DNA of 64,000 nucleotides, from positions 372,001-436,000 of the forward strand of contig CAVPVV010000004.1 in NCBI GenBank assembly GCA_963709325.1, read 5' to 3'. This document shows, one piece after another, positions 35,490 to 44,052 of the stretch. The first letter of the stretch is position 1; each line of letters begins with the position of its first letter. Both the position numbers and the translations under genes were made by a program. The DNA comes from VFZN01 sp963709325 (GTDB taxonomy: Bacteria > Acidobacteriota > Vicinamibacteria > Vicinamibacterales > UBA2999). The notes beneath the pieces are model-generated. The model saw nothing but the letters and a program-made list of their open reading frames with translations, was not told the origin of the DNA and searched no databases.

Positions 35490-36751
35490 CCAGTCAGGTC
35501 GAACACCACCACGCTTTCCACATGGGCGGTGTTCGGGAACAGATCGAACAGCACGACTTCTCCGATCCCGTAGCCAGCGTCGATCAGCGCCCGGGTGTCT
35601 CGCGCCAGCGTTGCGACGTCGCACGAGACGTAGACGATTCGCGGCGAGCGAAGCGCGATCGTGCCCTGGAGCGCACGGCGGGAGAGCCCGGTGCGCGGCG
35701 GATCGAGCAGCACTGTGTGCGATCTCACGAGCCGCCGATCGCGCACGTAGTCCTCGACCGGCGCGTGCCGCGCCTGAATCAACCCACGCCAGGGTGCGCT
35801 GTTCCGGCGAAGCTCGGCGGCTGATCGCGGGTCACCCTCTACGGCCATCACCGGCGCCAGTCCGTGGGCCGCGGCGGCGATCGAAAACAGCCCGGCGCCG
35901 GCGTAGAGGTCGGTGACGCCGCCGCCACTGCCCAACCGGTCCACGACGTGATTGACTAGTGTGTCCAGGAGATACCGGTTGCCCTGGAAGAACGCCGACG
36001 GGCTCCGGCTGACCGCCCACTCGCGTTCGCCGCGGACGAATCGATCCGTCACCCGCCCGTCGCCGCTCACGACATGGATGCGCGGCGAGCGAGGGTGAGA
36101 GAACGAAACGCCCGTAATGCCGGGCACCGTCACGCTGCCGAGCCGGGACGTGTCGGCATCACCCCTTGCCTCGAGGTGTACGGCCCGCTCGGTCGCTTCG
36201 CGGTTCTCGGCCAGCTCGAGCGCGAGCACATTGTCGGCGGTTGTTCCAAGCGCGACTATCAGGGCATCGAGCGCTGCGTGGGTGTCAGGCCGGAGCTGAT
36301 GGGTCGACGCCGCATCGCACAGTGTGTGCGTCCCTTCGAGGAAGAACCCGATTCGCCGATCCTGGACGTGCAGCCGCGCCCGCATCCGGTATCCGTCGGC
36401 CGGTGACGGGAAGATGGTCGGCGGATCGATCGTCTGTCTGGCAAGCCGCGCGAAGCCGTCCTGGACGATCTGCTGCTTGATCGCGAGCTGCAGCTCGTAG
36501 CGGGCGTGCGCCAGGACGCAGCCGCCGCATGGGTTTGGTTCGCCGACCCGGTCCTCCGAGGGCTCGATGACGCGCTCCGTACGCGCAAAGCGCGTCCCCT
36601 GGCCGCTCCGCTCGACTCGCGCCACGACGAGTTCGCCCGGGAGCGCGCCGGCCACGAGCACGACCGCTCCGTCGGCGCGGGCCAGCATGCGGCCGCCGGC
36701 GACCGGTTTCTCGATTCGAAGCGTCAGGGTCTCCGGCGGGGCCTCGCTCAC
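35486..36751 (-). CDS. 23S rRNA (uracil-5-)-methyltransferase, RlmD/RumA type
   Basis: A 421-residue methyltransferase that methylates C5 of a uridine (U1939 in E. coli RlmD) from S-adenosylmethionine. An N-terminal TRAM domain (RIEKPVAGGRMLARADGAVV) is followed by the iron-sulfur Cys motif PNPCGGCVLAHARYE, the SAM-binding VTDLYAGAGLFSIAAA with VEGDPRSAAE, and the LDPPRTG motif. The catalytic Cys is in VYVSCDVATLARD near the C terminus, with the base Glu in HVESV. The exact target (U747 or U1939, or another) cannot be fixed from sequence. Confidence 0.9.
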   Translation of the reverse strand: MSEAPPETLTLRIEKPVAGGRMLARADGAVVLVAGALPGELVVARVERSGQGTRFARTERVIEPSEDRVGEPNPCGGCVLAHARYELQLAIKQQIVQDGFARLARQTIDPPTIFPSPADGYRMRARLHVQDRRIGFFLEGTHTLCDAASTHQLRPDTHAALDALIVALGTTADNVLALELAENREATERAVHLEARGDADTSRLGSVTVPGITGVSFSHPRSPRIHVVSGDGRVTDRFVRGEREWAVSRSPSAFFQGNRYLLDTLVNHVVDRLGSGGGVTDLYAGAGLFSIAAAAHGLAPVMAVEGDPRSAAELRRNSAPWRGLIQARHAPVEDYVRDRRLVRSHTVLLDPPRTGLSRRALQGTIALRSPRIVYVSCDVATLARDTRALIDAGYGIGEVVLFDLFPNTAHVESVVVFDLTG

Positions 36752-37470
36752 GCGCTGATCTCCGGCAGCCCGTGTTCCTCGCGAATGCGCCGGCGGACGA
36801 CCGCACGACGAGCGTGGCGGTAGGCATCCTCGGTCATGCGCGACCGGAACGGCTCGAGCTCCCGAGCGGCCTCGGCGTCGTATTCGGCTCGCATACCCTC
36901 AGGCAGCAGGACCTCGAGCGCGTCGATCAGCTGATTGTCGGCGGCCGAGAGGCTGTCAACGACTCGCTGCCGCTGCTCGCCGCGGGCCCGTTCGGACTCG
37001 TGCAGGAGCGGCTCGATGGTTCGTACCGCGGCGGCAAGCGCGCTGTCTGCGACGCCGCCCAGCTTGTCGCTGCCGCGCAGCACCGTCAGCCGCGCCAGTA
37101 CCGATTCGATGTGGGCCCGCAGCGAGCGCCGGGCGCGAGGGGCGTCAGGGACCGGCTCTTCGACCGGCGTCGCCGTCTCCACATCGGCGCTCAGGACCGT
37201 CACGCCGACGGCGCGACGCCATTCGTCGAACGTGTCGAGCACGTCGGCCTCGCAGAACTCGATGCGAACCGGCCGCCGTCTCGGCCCCTTCCGGTAGTAG
37301 CGCTCGAAGTAACGATCGACGCCGCGCAACGCCACGTTGAGCGGAATCCCCTGCTGCGCCCAGCTCGTGACCCGTTCGAACGCAGGTCCGGCGATGCGGA
37401 TCAGGTGCCCGTCGTTCTTGCGGCAGAGATACGCTTCGATTTCGCGGCAGTAGTGGTCGACAGCAATCAC
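36748..37470 (-). CDS. conserved protein of unknown function
   Basis: A 240-residue protein with no membrane segment or signal. The N-terminal half (REIEAYLCRKNDGHLIRIAG, VTSWAQQGIPLNVALRGVDR, YFERYYRKGPRRRPVRIEFC) looks like a helical domain of a type seen in Acidobacterial hypothetical proteins; the C-terminal half is rich in charged helices. I do not recognise the family. It overlaps the RlmD-like gene by 4 bases (ATGA), so the two are translationally coupled; a role in RNA modification is only guessed. Confidence 0.68.
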   Translation of the reverse strand: MIAVDHYCREIEAYLCRKNDGHLIRIAGPAFERVTSWAQQGIPLNVALRGVDRYFERYYRKGPRRRPVRIEFCEADVLDTFDEWRRAVGVTVLSADVETATPVEEPVPDAPRARRSLRAHIESVLARLTVLRGSDKLGGVADSALAAAVRTIEPLLHESERARGEQRQRVVDSLSAADNQLIDALEVLLPEGMRAEYDAEAARELEPFRSRMTEDAYRHARRAVVRRRIREEHGLPEISA

Positions 37471-37472
37471 GA

Positions 37473-37521
37473 ACAGGAGTCGGAAGACAGGAGTTAGGAG
37501 TTAGGAGTTAGGAGGCAGGAG
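37473..37521. repeat. short-unit direct repeat, GGAGTTA family (copy 2)
   Basis: Three tandem GGAGTTA units (about 37491-37511) between GGAGTCGGAAGACA and GGAGGCAGGAGTCAGC, filling the whole gap between the unknown gene and birA. It shares the units of the repeat at 11561-11607. No gene or palindrome is seen. Confidence 0.7.
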
Positions 37522-38346
37522 TCAGCGGGTGGGCAACTCCCATTGCAACTCTCCGGCGATCACGCGTTCGACAGCCGTTGACGTTCGAACAAGCAGCGCG
37601 CCCGAATCGTCGAGCCCCGCCGTGACGCCCTGCACGTCGACACCATCCTTCACCCAGCGCACGGTCGCGCCGACCGCAAGCGGCGACGCGTCACGCCATC
37701 GCCGCAGGATATCACCGGCATTCCCGGCATCGAGCGTCCGCAGCGCGTCGGCGAGGTGCTCGAGCACGGCGGCGAACAGGTTGACACGCGAGACCTCGCG
37801 CGCGGCTTCGCTTTCGAGGTTGGTGGCTCGAAGCGCAACCTCGGGCGGGTACGCGGCCGGCGCGACGTTCACGCCCACCCCGATCACGACCGACGCTTCA
37901 GGCGTTGAAAGATGGTGCCCTTCGGCCAGCAAACCTCCCAGCTTGCGCGAGCCGACCAGCAGATCGTTCGGCCACTTCAACTCGGCGCGGACTCCGGTCG
38001 CAGCGGCAATGCCGTCTCGAACGCCGACTCCGGCGGCAAGCGTGATCAGGTCTACGTGCCGAGTCGGCCGCGCGAGATAGGAGAAATAGAGGCCGGCACC
38101 TGGCGGAGAGCTCCACGCATGCCCCCGCCGTCCGCGGCCCGCGGTCTGCTGATCGGCAACTGCGATGCATCCCGCGGCTGCGCCATCCGCGGCCGCGTCC
38201 GCAGCCACGTTCATCGTGGACTCGACTGTGTCGAACCACTGCACATCGAACGACAGGTCAGGCCGACGAGCCGCCAGGTGTCCGAGTGCAGCCCGCAGCC
38301 CCAGCGGCAGGCCCTCTCCCTCTCGCCGGCTGCCTCCCGTTCGCAA
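37522..38346 (-). CDS. birA: biotin-[acetyl-CoA-carboxylase] ligase
   Basis: Attaches biotin to carboxyl-carrier proteins. The 274-residue product has the BirA catalytic signatures: WFDTVESTMNVAADA, the biotinyl-AMP loop TAGRGRRGHAWSSPPGAGLY, ELKWPNDLLVGSRKLGGLL with the catalytic Lys, and the C-terminal SH3-like domain (GATVRWVKDGVDVQGVTAGL). There is no N-terminal winged helix, so it is a group I enzyme without repressor function. No ATG gives the normal N terminus; TTG at 38346 is the best start, and the frame runs back to the nadC stop without another canonical start. Confidence 0.9.
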   Translation of the reverse strand: MRTGGSRREGEGLPLGLRAALGHLAARRPDLSFDVQWFDTVESTMNVAADAAADGAAAGCIAVADQQTAGRGRRGHAWSSPPGAGLYFSYLARPTRHVDLITLAAGVGVRDGIAAATGVRAELKWPNDLLVGSRKLGGLLAEGHHLSTPEASVVIGVGVNVAPAAYPPEVALRATNLESEAAREVSRVNLFAAVLEHLADALRTLDAGNAGDILRRWRDASPLAVGATVRWVKDGVDVQGVTAGLDDSGALLVRTSTAVERVIAGELQWELPTR

Positions 38347-38349
38347 GTC

Positions 38350-38416
38350 GCCCCCGATCAGTGTCGCTTCTCCCGACTCCCGGACACCGAAGCCGTCATC
38401 CCGGCTCCCGATACGT
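38350..38416. repeat. nadC-birA spacer repeats
   Basis: About 70 bases with imperfect copies of GGGAGTCGGGA/GGGAGCCGGGA units on the minus strand. It stays open in the birA frame but has no start codon. It has the same character as the other repeat-filled gaps of the window. Confidence 0.4.
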
Positions 38417-38418
38417 CT

Positions 38419-39264
38419 TCAGACGGCATCCAGCTCAAGACTGATGTCCGCAGACGGTGCCGAGTGAGTCAGCGCGCCGACCGACACGAACCGGGCGCCG
38501 GTTGTCGCCAGTTCGGGAATGCGGTCGAGCGTGATGCCGCCCGACAGCTCCACGACCGCCTTATTGCCAATCCGCTCCATCGCCTGGCGGATGTCGTAGG
38601 TCGTGAAGTTGTCGAGCAGGATGCGCGGGGCGCCGGCCTGCAGCGCTTCGTCAACTTCCTCGAGCGACTCCACTTCCACTTCGACGGCAGATCCGTGACC
38701 GGCCGCCTGCGCCGCCTGCACGGCCGCGGCGATCCCGCCCCCGAGACGCTTATGGTTGTCCTTGATCAGCACGCCCGCGTCGAGCCGCTCGCGATGGTTG
38801 CTTCCACCGCCGCATCGGACGGCGTATTTTTCGAGATCGCGCCACCCTGGCGTCGTCTTACGCGTGTCGAGCACGGTGATGCGGCCGGCAGCAGCGGTCA
38901 CGAACTTGTCCGTCAGGGTCGCAATCCCGGACAAGCGCTGAAGGATGTTGAGCGCCGTCCGTTCCCCGGTCAGCAGCGCCGACGCGCGGCCCCTCACCTC
39001 GGCGATTGCGTCGAGCGGCTGGACGTGCGCGCCATCGCCCCACCGCACCTCGACCACGGCCTCGGGATCGAGCTGGCGGAACACTTCAGAGGCGACATCG
39101 AGACCGGCGACGACAAGCGCAGACTTGGCCAGCAGGGTGCCGCGCGCTTTCACCTGCTCGCCGACCGTCGCCTTCGTCGTCACATCGCCGGAGCCGATGT
39201 CCTCGGCGAGCGCCTCGCGAACCAGCTTTGCGTAGGTGTCGCGCCCGGGCGGATTCAGCGGCAT
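38419..39264 (-). CDS. nadC: nicotinate-nucleotide pyrophosphorylase (carboxylating)
   Basis: Converts quinolinate and PRPP to nicotinate mononucleotide in de novo NAD synthesis. The 281-residue length fits. Signatures are LAEDIGSGDVTTKATV near the N terminus, GERTALNILQRLSGIAT, DTRKTTPGWRDLEKYAVRCG with quinolinate-binding Arg and Lys residues, and VEVEVESLEEVDEAL, LLDNFTTYDIRQAM in the barrel. The ATG shares one base with the valS stop (TAATG), so it is coupled to valS. birA follows on the same strand. Confidence 0.94.
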   Translation of the reverse strand: MPLNPPGRDTYAKLVREALAEDIGSGDVTTKATVGEQVKARGTLLAKSALVVAGLDVASEVFRQLDPEAVVEVRWGDGAHVQPLDAIAEVRGRASALLTGERTALNILQRLSGIATLTDKFVTAAAGRITVLDTRKTTPGWRDLEKYAVRCGGGSNHRERLDAGVLIKDNHKRLGGGIAAAVQAAQAAGHGSAVEVEVESLEEVDEALQAGAPRILLDNFTTYDIRQAMERIGNKAVVELSGGITLDRIPELATTGARFVSVGALTHSAPSADISLELDAV

Positions 39265-41810
39265 TACCCCTCCGCCGGCTTGAGGGTGACAGCAACCGCA
39301 GGCTCGCCGACTTCGAGCCGCAGCGAGCCGGCCCTCACTGCCGATTTCAAGTCGCGTTCGATATGACGAAGCGCTTCGACTTCCACTTGCGGGCCGAAGT
39401 AGCTGACGGCCTGCACCTCGGTGCCGACTGAAAGCTTGAGGTCGGCTTTGGCCTTCCGGATATTCTCCAGCCCGACGGCGAGATTTCCGTAGGCCGCGCG
39501 CTCGCCGGTGTCGTCGAGCGTCATCCCCAACGCGTCGGCGGCCGTCGGCCACGGTGCCCGGTGAATCGACCCGGTCTGCCACCAGGACCAGACTTCTTCG
39601 CAGGTGAAGGCGAGGTACGGCGCGAGCAGCCGCAGCAGGACCGACAACGCCCGGCGCATCGCCGTGGATGCCGACGCCGCGGCCTCAGGACCGTGATCGC
39701 CGTAGCGGCGAGACTTGACTGCCTCGATGTAGTTGTCGCAGAAAGCCCAGAAGAACGATTCGACGCGCTGAAGCGCCTTGGCGTAGTCGTATTGCTCCAG
39801 CTCGCGTGTGGTCTCGTCCACGAGCTCGGCCAGGCTCATCAGCATGCCGCGATCCAGCGTCTCGGTGATCTCACCGTCTGCTTGTTCGCCGGCAAGGACG
39901 AACTTCGAGACGTTCAGCAGCTTCATCGCCAGCTTGCGGCCTATCTTCATCTGACCGACGTCGAACGCCGTGTCCACGCCTGGGCCGCCACGGGCGGCCC
40001 AGTATCGAACGCCGTCCGAGCCGTACTCCTGGAGCAGGCCCAGCGGCGTGACCACGTTGCCCTTCGACTTCGACATCTTCTTGCGGTCGGGATCCAGGAC
40101 GAAACCCGAGATCGCCGCATGCGCCCACGGCAGCGAGCCGTTCTCGAGGTGCGCCCGCAGCACGCTCGAGAACAGCCACGTCCTGATGATGTCGTGCGCC
40201 TGCGGACGCAGGTCCATCGGGAACGTGTGCGCGAACACTTCGGGATCGTTCTCCCAGCGAGTCACGATCTGCGGCGTCACCGAGGACGTCGCCCACGTGT
40301 CCATCACGTCCGGATCGCCGACGAATCCTCCAGCCGCCCCGCGCTGAGCCGCGGCGTAGCCGGGTGGCACGTCGGTGGAAGGATCGATCGGGAGGCTCGT
40401 CTCGTCGGGCACGATCGCGCCGCCGTAGTCGATGCTTCCGTCGGCCCGAACCGGATACCAGACCGGGAAGGGCACACCGAAAAAGCGCTGGCGCGAAATG
40501 CACCAGTCGCCGGTCAGCCCGTTGACCCAGTTCTCGTAACGCGCCCGCATGTACTCCGGGTGCCACTGCAGCCGCCGCCCGCGGTCGAGGAGCTGCTCGC
40601 GGAACTCGATCGTTTTGATGAACCACTGGCGGCTCGTGATGATCTCGAGCGGCCGGTCGCCCTTCTCGTAGAACTTGACCGCGTGGGTGATCGGCTTCGG
40701 GTCACCGATGAGATCGCCGCTCTCGCGCAGCAACTCCACGATCTTCGCCTGGGCCTTCTTCGCGGACAGCCCGGTCAGCTGATCATAGGCCTGCTGCGCG
40801 CGCGCTGGGTCCTCGGACTCCCACCCCGGTGTCCCCCACCTGACCGGGCCGAGCGTGCCGTTCGGCTGCACCACCGGACGCACCGGCAGCTTGAGCTCGC
40901 GCCACCAGGTGACGTCGGTGATGTCGCCGAACGTGCAGATCATCGCGATCCCGCTTCCCTTTTCGGGGTCGGCCAGCGCGTGCGCCATCACCGGCACGCG
41001 AACGCCGAACAGCGGCGTCGTCACATGAGAGCTGAATAGCGGCTTGTAGCGCTCGTCGTCGGGGTGCGCGACCAGCGCCACGCAAGCCGGAATCAGCTCC
41101 GGGCGCGTTGTCTCAATCGCGATGGAGCCATCGCCGGAGGCCTTCGCGAAGTGGATGCGATGATAGGCGCCGGGCTGTTCGCGATCCTCGAGCTCGGCCT
41201 GCGCGACGGCGGTCTTGAAGTCCACGTCCCAGAGCGTCGGTGCCTCGAGCTGATAGGCCAGACCGCGACGCACGAGGCGGAGGAACATCATCTGCGAGAC
41301 GCGCTGCTCGCGCTTGCCGATCGTGGCATAGGTCATCGACCAGTCCACCGAGAGGCCGAGATAGCGCCAGAGATGCTCGAACGCCTTCTCGTCCTCGGCG
41401 GTCAGCTTCGCACACAGCTCGATGAAATTCGGGCGCGAGATCGAGATAGCGTGCTTGGGCGGCTGCGCCGGCGGCGTGAAGCTCGCGTCGTAGGGCAACG
41501 AGGGATCGCAGCGGACGCCGAAGTAGTTCTGCACCCGGCGCTCGGTCGGCAGACCGTTATCGTCCCACCCCATCGGGTAGAAGACTTCCTTGCCGCGCAT
41601 CCGCTGGAACCGGGCGATCAGATCGGTGTGGGTGTAGGAGAGGACGTGGCCGACGTGCAGCGAACCGCTCACGGTCGGCGGCGGCGTGTCGATCGCATAG
41701 ACCTGGTTGCGCGGACGCGAGCGATCGAACCGGTAAATCCGGTCGGATTCCCAGCTCGCGTTCCACTTCTCTTCGAGTCCCTCCAGGGCCGGCTTTTCCG
41801 GAACGGGCAT
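39264..41810 (-). CDS. valS: valyl-tRNA synthetase
   Basis: Class I synthetase that charges tRNA-Val and edits Thr. The 848-residue product lacks the long C-terminal coiled coil of the E. coli enzyme and resembles the shorter archaeal/actinobacterial-type ValS. The HIGH-equivalent is GSLHVGHVLSYTHTDLIAR near residue 55; KMSKS is in DRKKMSKSKGNVVTPLGLL; the connective-peptide editing domain contains TTRPELIPACVALVAHPDD. A TACCAT hexamer ends 8 bases before the ATG. Firm assignment. Confidence 0.95.
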   Translation of the reverse strand: MPVPEKPALEGLEEKWNASWESDRIYRFDRSRPRNQVYAIDTPPPTVSGSLHVGHVLSYTHTDLIARFQRMRGKEVFYPMGWDDNGLPTERRVQNYFGVRCDPSLPYDASFTPPAQPPKHAISISRPNFIELCAKLTAEDEKAFEHLWRYLGLSVDWSMTYATIGKREQRVSQMMFLRLVRRGLAYQLEAPTLWDVDFKTAVAQAELEDREQPGAYHRIHFAKASGDGSIAIETTRPELIPACVALVAHPDDERYKPLFSSHVTTPLFGVRVPVMAHALADPEKGSGIAMICTFGDITDVTWWRELKLPVRPVVQPNGTLGPVRWGTPGWESEDPARAQQAYDQLTGLSAKKAQAKIVELLRESGDLIGDPKPITHAVKFYEKGDRPLEIITSRQWFIKTIEFREQLLDRGRRLQWHPEYMRARYENWVNGLTGDWCISRQRFFGVPFPVWYPVRADGSIDYGGAIVPDETSLPIDPSTDVPPGYAAAQRGAAGGFVGDPDVMDTWATSSVTPQIVTRWENDPEVFAHTFPMDLRPQAHDIIRTWLFSSVLRAHLENGSLPWAHAAISGFVLDPDRKKMSKSKGNVVTPLGLLQEYGSDGVRYWAARGGPGVDTAFDVGQMKIGRKLAMKLLNVSKFVLAGEQADGEITETLDRGMLMSLAELVDETTRELEQYDYAKALQRVESFFWAFCDNYIEAVKSRRYGDHGPEAAASASTAMRRALSVLLRLLAPYLAFTCEEVWSWWQTGSIHRAPWPTAADALGMTLDDTGERAAYGNLAVGLENIRKAKADLKLSVGTEVQAVSYFGPQVEVEALRHIERDLKSAVRAGSLRLEVGEPAVAVTLKPAEG

Positions 41811-41818
41811 ATCCGCTA

Positions 41819-41824
41819 ATGGTA
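41819..41824 (-). promoter_or_regulatory. -10-like hexamer before valS
   Basis: TACCAT on the minus strand, 8 bases before the valS ATG, again suggesting a short or absent leader. The -35 position is poor. Confidence 0.25.
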
Positions 41825-41855
41825 GCGTAGGCGCGTGCCCGCGCGCCGGCCCGGG

Positions 41856-44033
41856 TCAGCGCGAGCGTTCCGGCGCAGCGGGAGATTCGTAGAGCACGAA
41901 GACCACGCGCTCGGGCGAGGCCGGCCCCAGGCCGCATGGGTTGCGCCCGCGCACTCGGACGAAATACGAGTTGACGGGGGCTTGAGCCCGCCAGCTAAGC
42001 ACAGGCCCGTCGGTCAGGAACGTACCGAGATCCGCTTCGCTGACGCGAGAGCCAACCTCGATGGCGTACTGCTCGGCGCCGCCGGTGGCGGCGCTCCACC
42101 TGAGTTCGGCCACAGCGCCGGTCACAACGGCGTCGAGCGTGACCGGTGATTGCGGCGGCGCTACACAAGTCGACGGCGTCACACGGACTTCGCTGCTCGG
42201 GCCGCCGACGCCGGCAGCGTTGGCGGCACGGACCCGGACGGTGTAATCACCACTCAAATGGGCAGGAACAACCGCCGTAAAGTTCGTGTCCCCTGCCGGC
42301 GTCGACGCGACCTGCGCGAACATGCTTCCAGGCTGACCCGTGCGGGCTTCCACGACGAATCGCTCTGGTGGCGATCCAGTGCCCGCTGCCTCCCAACGAA
42401 GCCGCACAACTGAAGCCTGGACGACAGTCTGAAGGTTCACCGGCGGCTCCGGCAGCGTGTCGGCTTCAACGCTGACGCGAACTGGCGCCGATGCGGACCC
42501 TTCACCCACGGCGTTCCGGGCACGCACCTGGACGAAGTACTCGCCGGCGCCAGGGATCGGAGCAGAAAACGATCGCACTGTTTTCGGCGCGGAGAAGCGC
42601 GTGCTGACTCCGCCGCCGACGCGGCCTCCTTCGATCACGAACGCTGATGGGATCGGTCCCTCCGTCGCCGGTGACCAGTCAACCTGGACGACGCCGGCGG
42701 CGACCTTGACGGCTTCAATACGCGGTGCGTTCGGGGGCGTAGTGAGGCGCGCAACACCGATCGCCAGGTTCAAGTCAGCGGCAATGATGGGCCGCTGGAT
42801 CAGGTCGAAACCTGTGGCGAGGTTCTGCGCGACTTCGTAGGTTACAGTTCCACTCCCGATACGCTCTGAGTCGCCTACGAGTTGCCACCCTTCTCCGCGT
42901 TGCGAGGCGGACCAGATCCCACAGCCCGGATCCGCAATGGCCGCGAACGTTGCCACGCCTCCGGTTGCGGCAATGTCGATCCTGGAGGGAGTCACGGTGA
43001 CGCGGCACAGAGGTTCAGTTGTGAACGAGGGCCCATTGGCTGCACCCAGCCCAGGGAAACCCCCGCCGCGAACGGGTTGCAACGTCGAAGCGTCTAGCAA
43101 CCGCAAGAACCATGATGCTAAAGGCTGCCCACGACCGATGGTGCGGAGCACGATCGTCTGTCCATCGGACATTGCATCGATACCAACAACACTGGTCAGG
43201 GTGACGTAGTCGCCGATACTTGTTTCCGCCTGGACCTCCAGCGTGTCCGCGAAGTAGGCGGTAATCGGTTTCCTGAACAAGGAGTCCGCCTGGCCTACGA
43301 CCACCAATCGGCCGCCACCACCAGCGATCATCGCTGCAGGCGTTTGAACCACAATCGACCGCATAACGGCGCCAGTGGCGGCGTCCATGACTTCAAGAGT
43401 CGGCGCAGACGGCAACTGCGTCGCGGTGAAGACGCGATTGCCGGAGACGGCGACCAGCGGCCGCTGAGGCGCCGTCATGGCGTAGGCGCGCCGCCAGATC
43501 ACTACGTCGGGTGTGGCGGCGACGGAGTACTCAATGGTTCGAGCGTCGGCGCTTTCGATCGTCAGCACATGCCCACCCGCCTGATCGAACGCCACGCCCC
43601 GCACTCCCGAGCGGCTAGCGATAACGCGGTCATCGATGCGCCGGACCAGCGCACAGTCGCGATCGACCTGCCCCTGGCGGCAGACGTATGCAAACCGACC
43701 GTCTGGTGAGAAGAATAGTGCGCTGCCGGCCCACGCCTTGATTCCCGGCAGCAGCCGTGGCGGATCCGTCTCGAACTCGGCCGTCCCTGCGTCGGTGATC
43801 AGAAAGTAATGGCCGGTTGCGGGGTCGATAGCGCCCTGGCCCAGGACGACCCCGGACGGCAGATCAATCGAGCGGACGTGCGACGTCCCGAGGTTCACGA
43901 TGCGGAGGACGTTGGCGGGCGGCGACGTGAACCCGCGAAACTCCTGCAACGGCACCCACGCGTACGGCTGAGCGGAAGTCGGCACCGCCGACACCAAAAG
44001 CACAGCGAGAGCGAGGACCGTGCAGCGAGCCAT
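41856..44033 (-). CDS. secreted beta-propeller-like protein with fibronectin type III domains
   Basis: A 725-residue exported protein with a signal peptide (LALAVLLVSAVPTSA before QPYAW). The first about 330 residues have repeated beta-strand units (GHYFLITDAGTAEFETD, ALFFSPDGRFAYVCRQGQ, NRVFTATQLPSAPTLEVMDA), like a propeller. A BACON-like domain follows (ITPSRIDIAATGGVATFAAI-type), then three fibronectin III domains (PPNAPRIEAVKVAAGVVQVD, PEPPVNLQTVVQASVVRLRW, PPQSPVTLDAVVTGAVAELR) with the usual Trp and Tyr core residues. Probably a cell-surface or extracellular adhesion or binding protein. ATG 44033 is chosen for the signal peptide. Confidence 0.82.
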   Translation of the reverse strand: MARCTVLALAVLLVSAVPTSAQPYAWVPLQEFRGFTSPPANVLRIVNLGTSHVRSIDLPSGVVLGQGAIDPATGHYFLITDAGTAEFETDPPRLLPGIKAWAGSALFFSPDGRFAYVCRQGQVDRDCALVRRIDDRVIASRSGVRGVAFDQAGGHVLTIESADARTIEYSVAATPDVVIWRRAYAMTAPQRPLVAVSGNRVFTATQLPSAPTLEVMDAATGAVMRSIVVQTPAAMIAGGGGRLVVVGQADSLFRKPITAYFADTLEVQAETSIGDYVTLTSVVGIDAMSDGQTIVLRTIGRGQPLASWFLRLLDASTLQPVRGGGFPGLGAANGPSFTTEPLCRVTVTPSRIDIAATGGVATFAAIADPGCGIWSASQRGEGWQLVGDSERIGSGTVTYEVAQNLATGFDLIQRPIIAADLNLAIGVARLTTPPNAPRIEAVKVAAGVVQVDWSPATEGPIPSAFVIEGGRVGGGVSTRFSAPKTVRSFSAPIPGAGEYFVQVRARNAVGEGSASAPVRVSVEADTLPEPPVNLQTVVQASVVRLRWEAAGTGSPPERFVVEARTGQPGSMFAQVASTPAGDTNFTAVVPAHLSGDYTVRVRAANAAGVGGPSSEVRVTPSTCVAPPQSPVTLDAVVTGAVAELRWSAATGGAEQYAIEVGSRVSEADLGTFLTDGPVLSWRAQAPVNSYFVRVRGRNPCGLGPASPERVVFVLYESPAAPERSR

Positions 44034-44052
44034 CGAAGCGCGTCGGGCGCTC

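Noticed and set aside
39561..41039. 492-residue open frame on the plus strand
   Set aside because: Antisense to valS; no recognisable domain.
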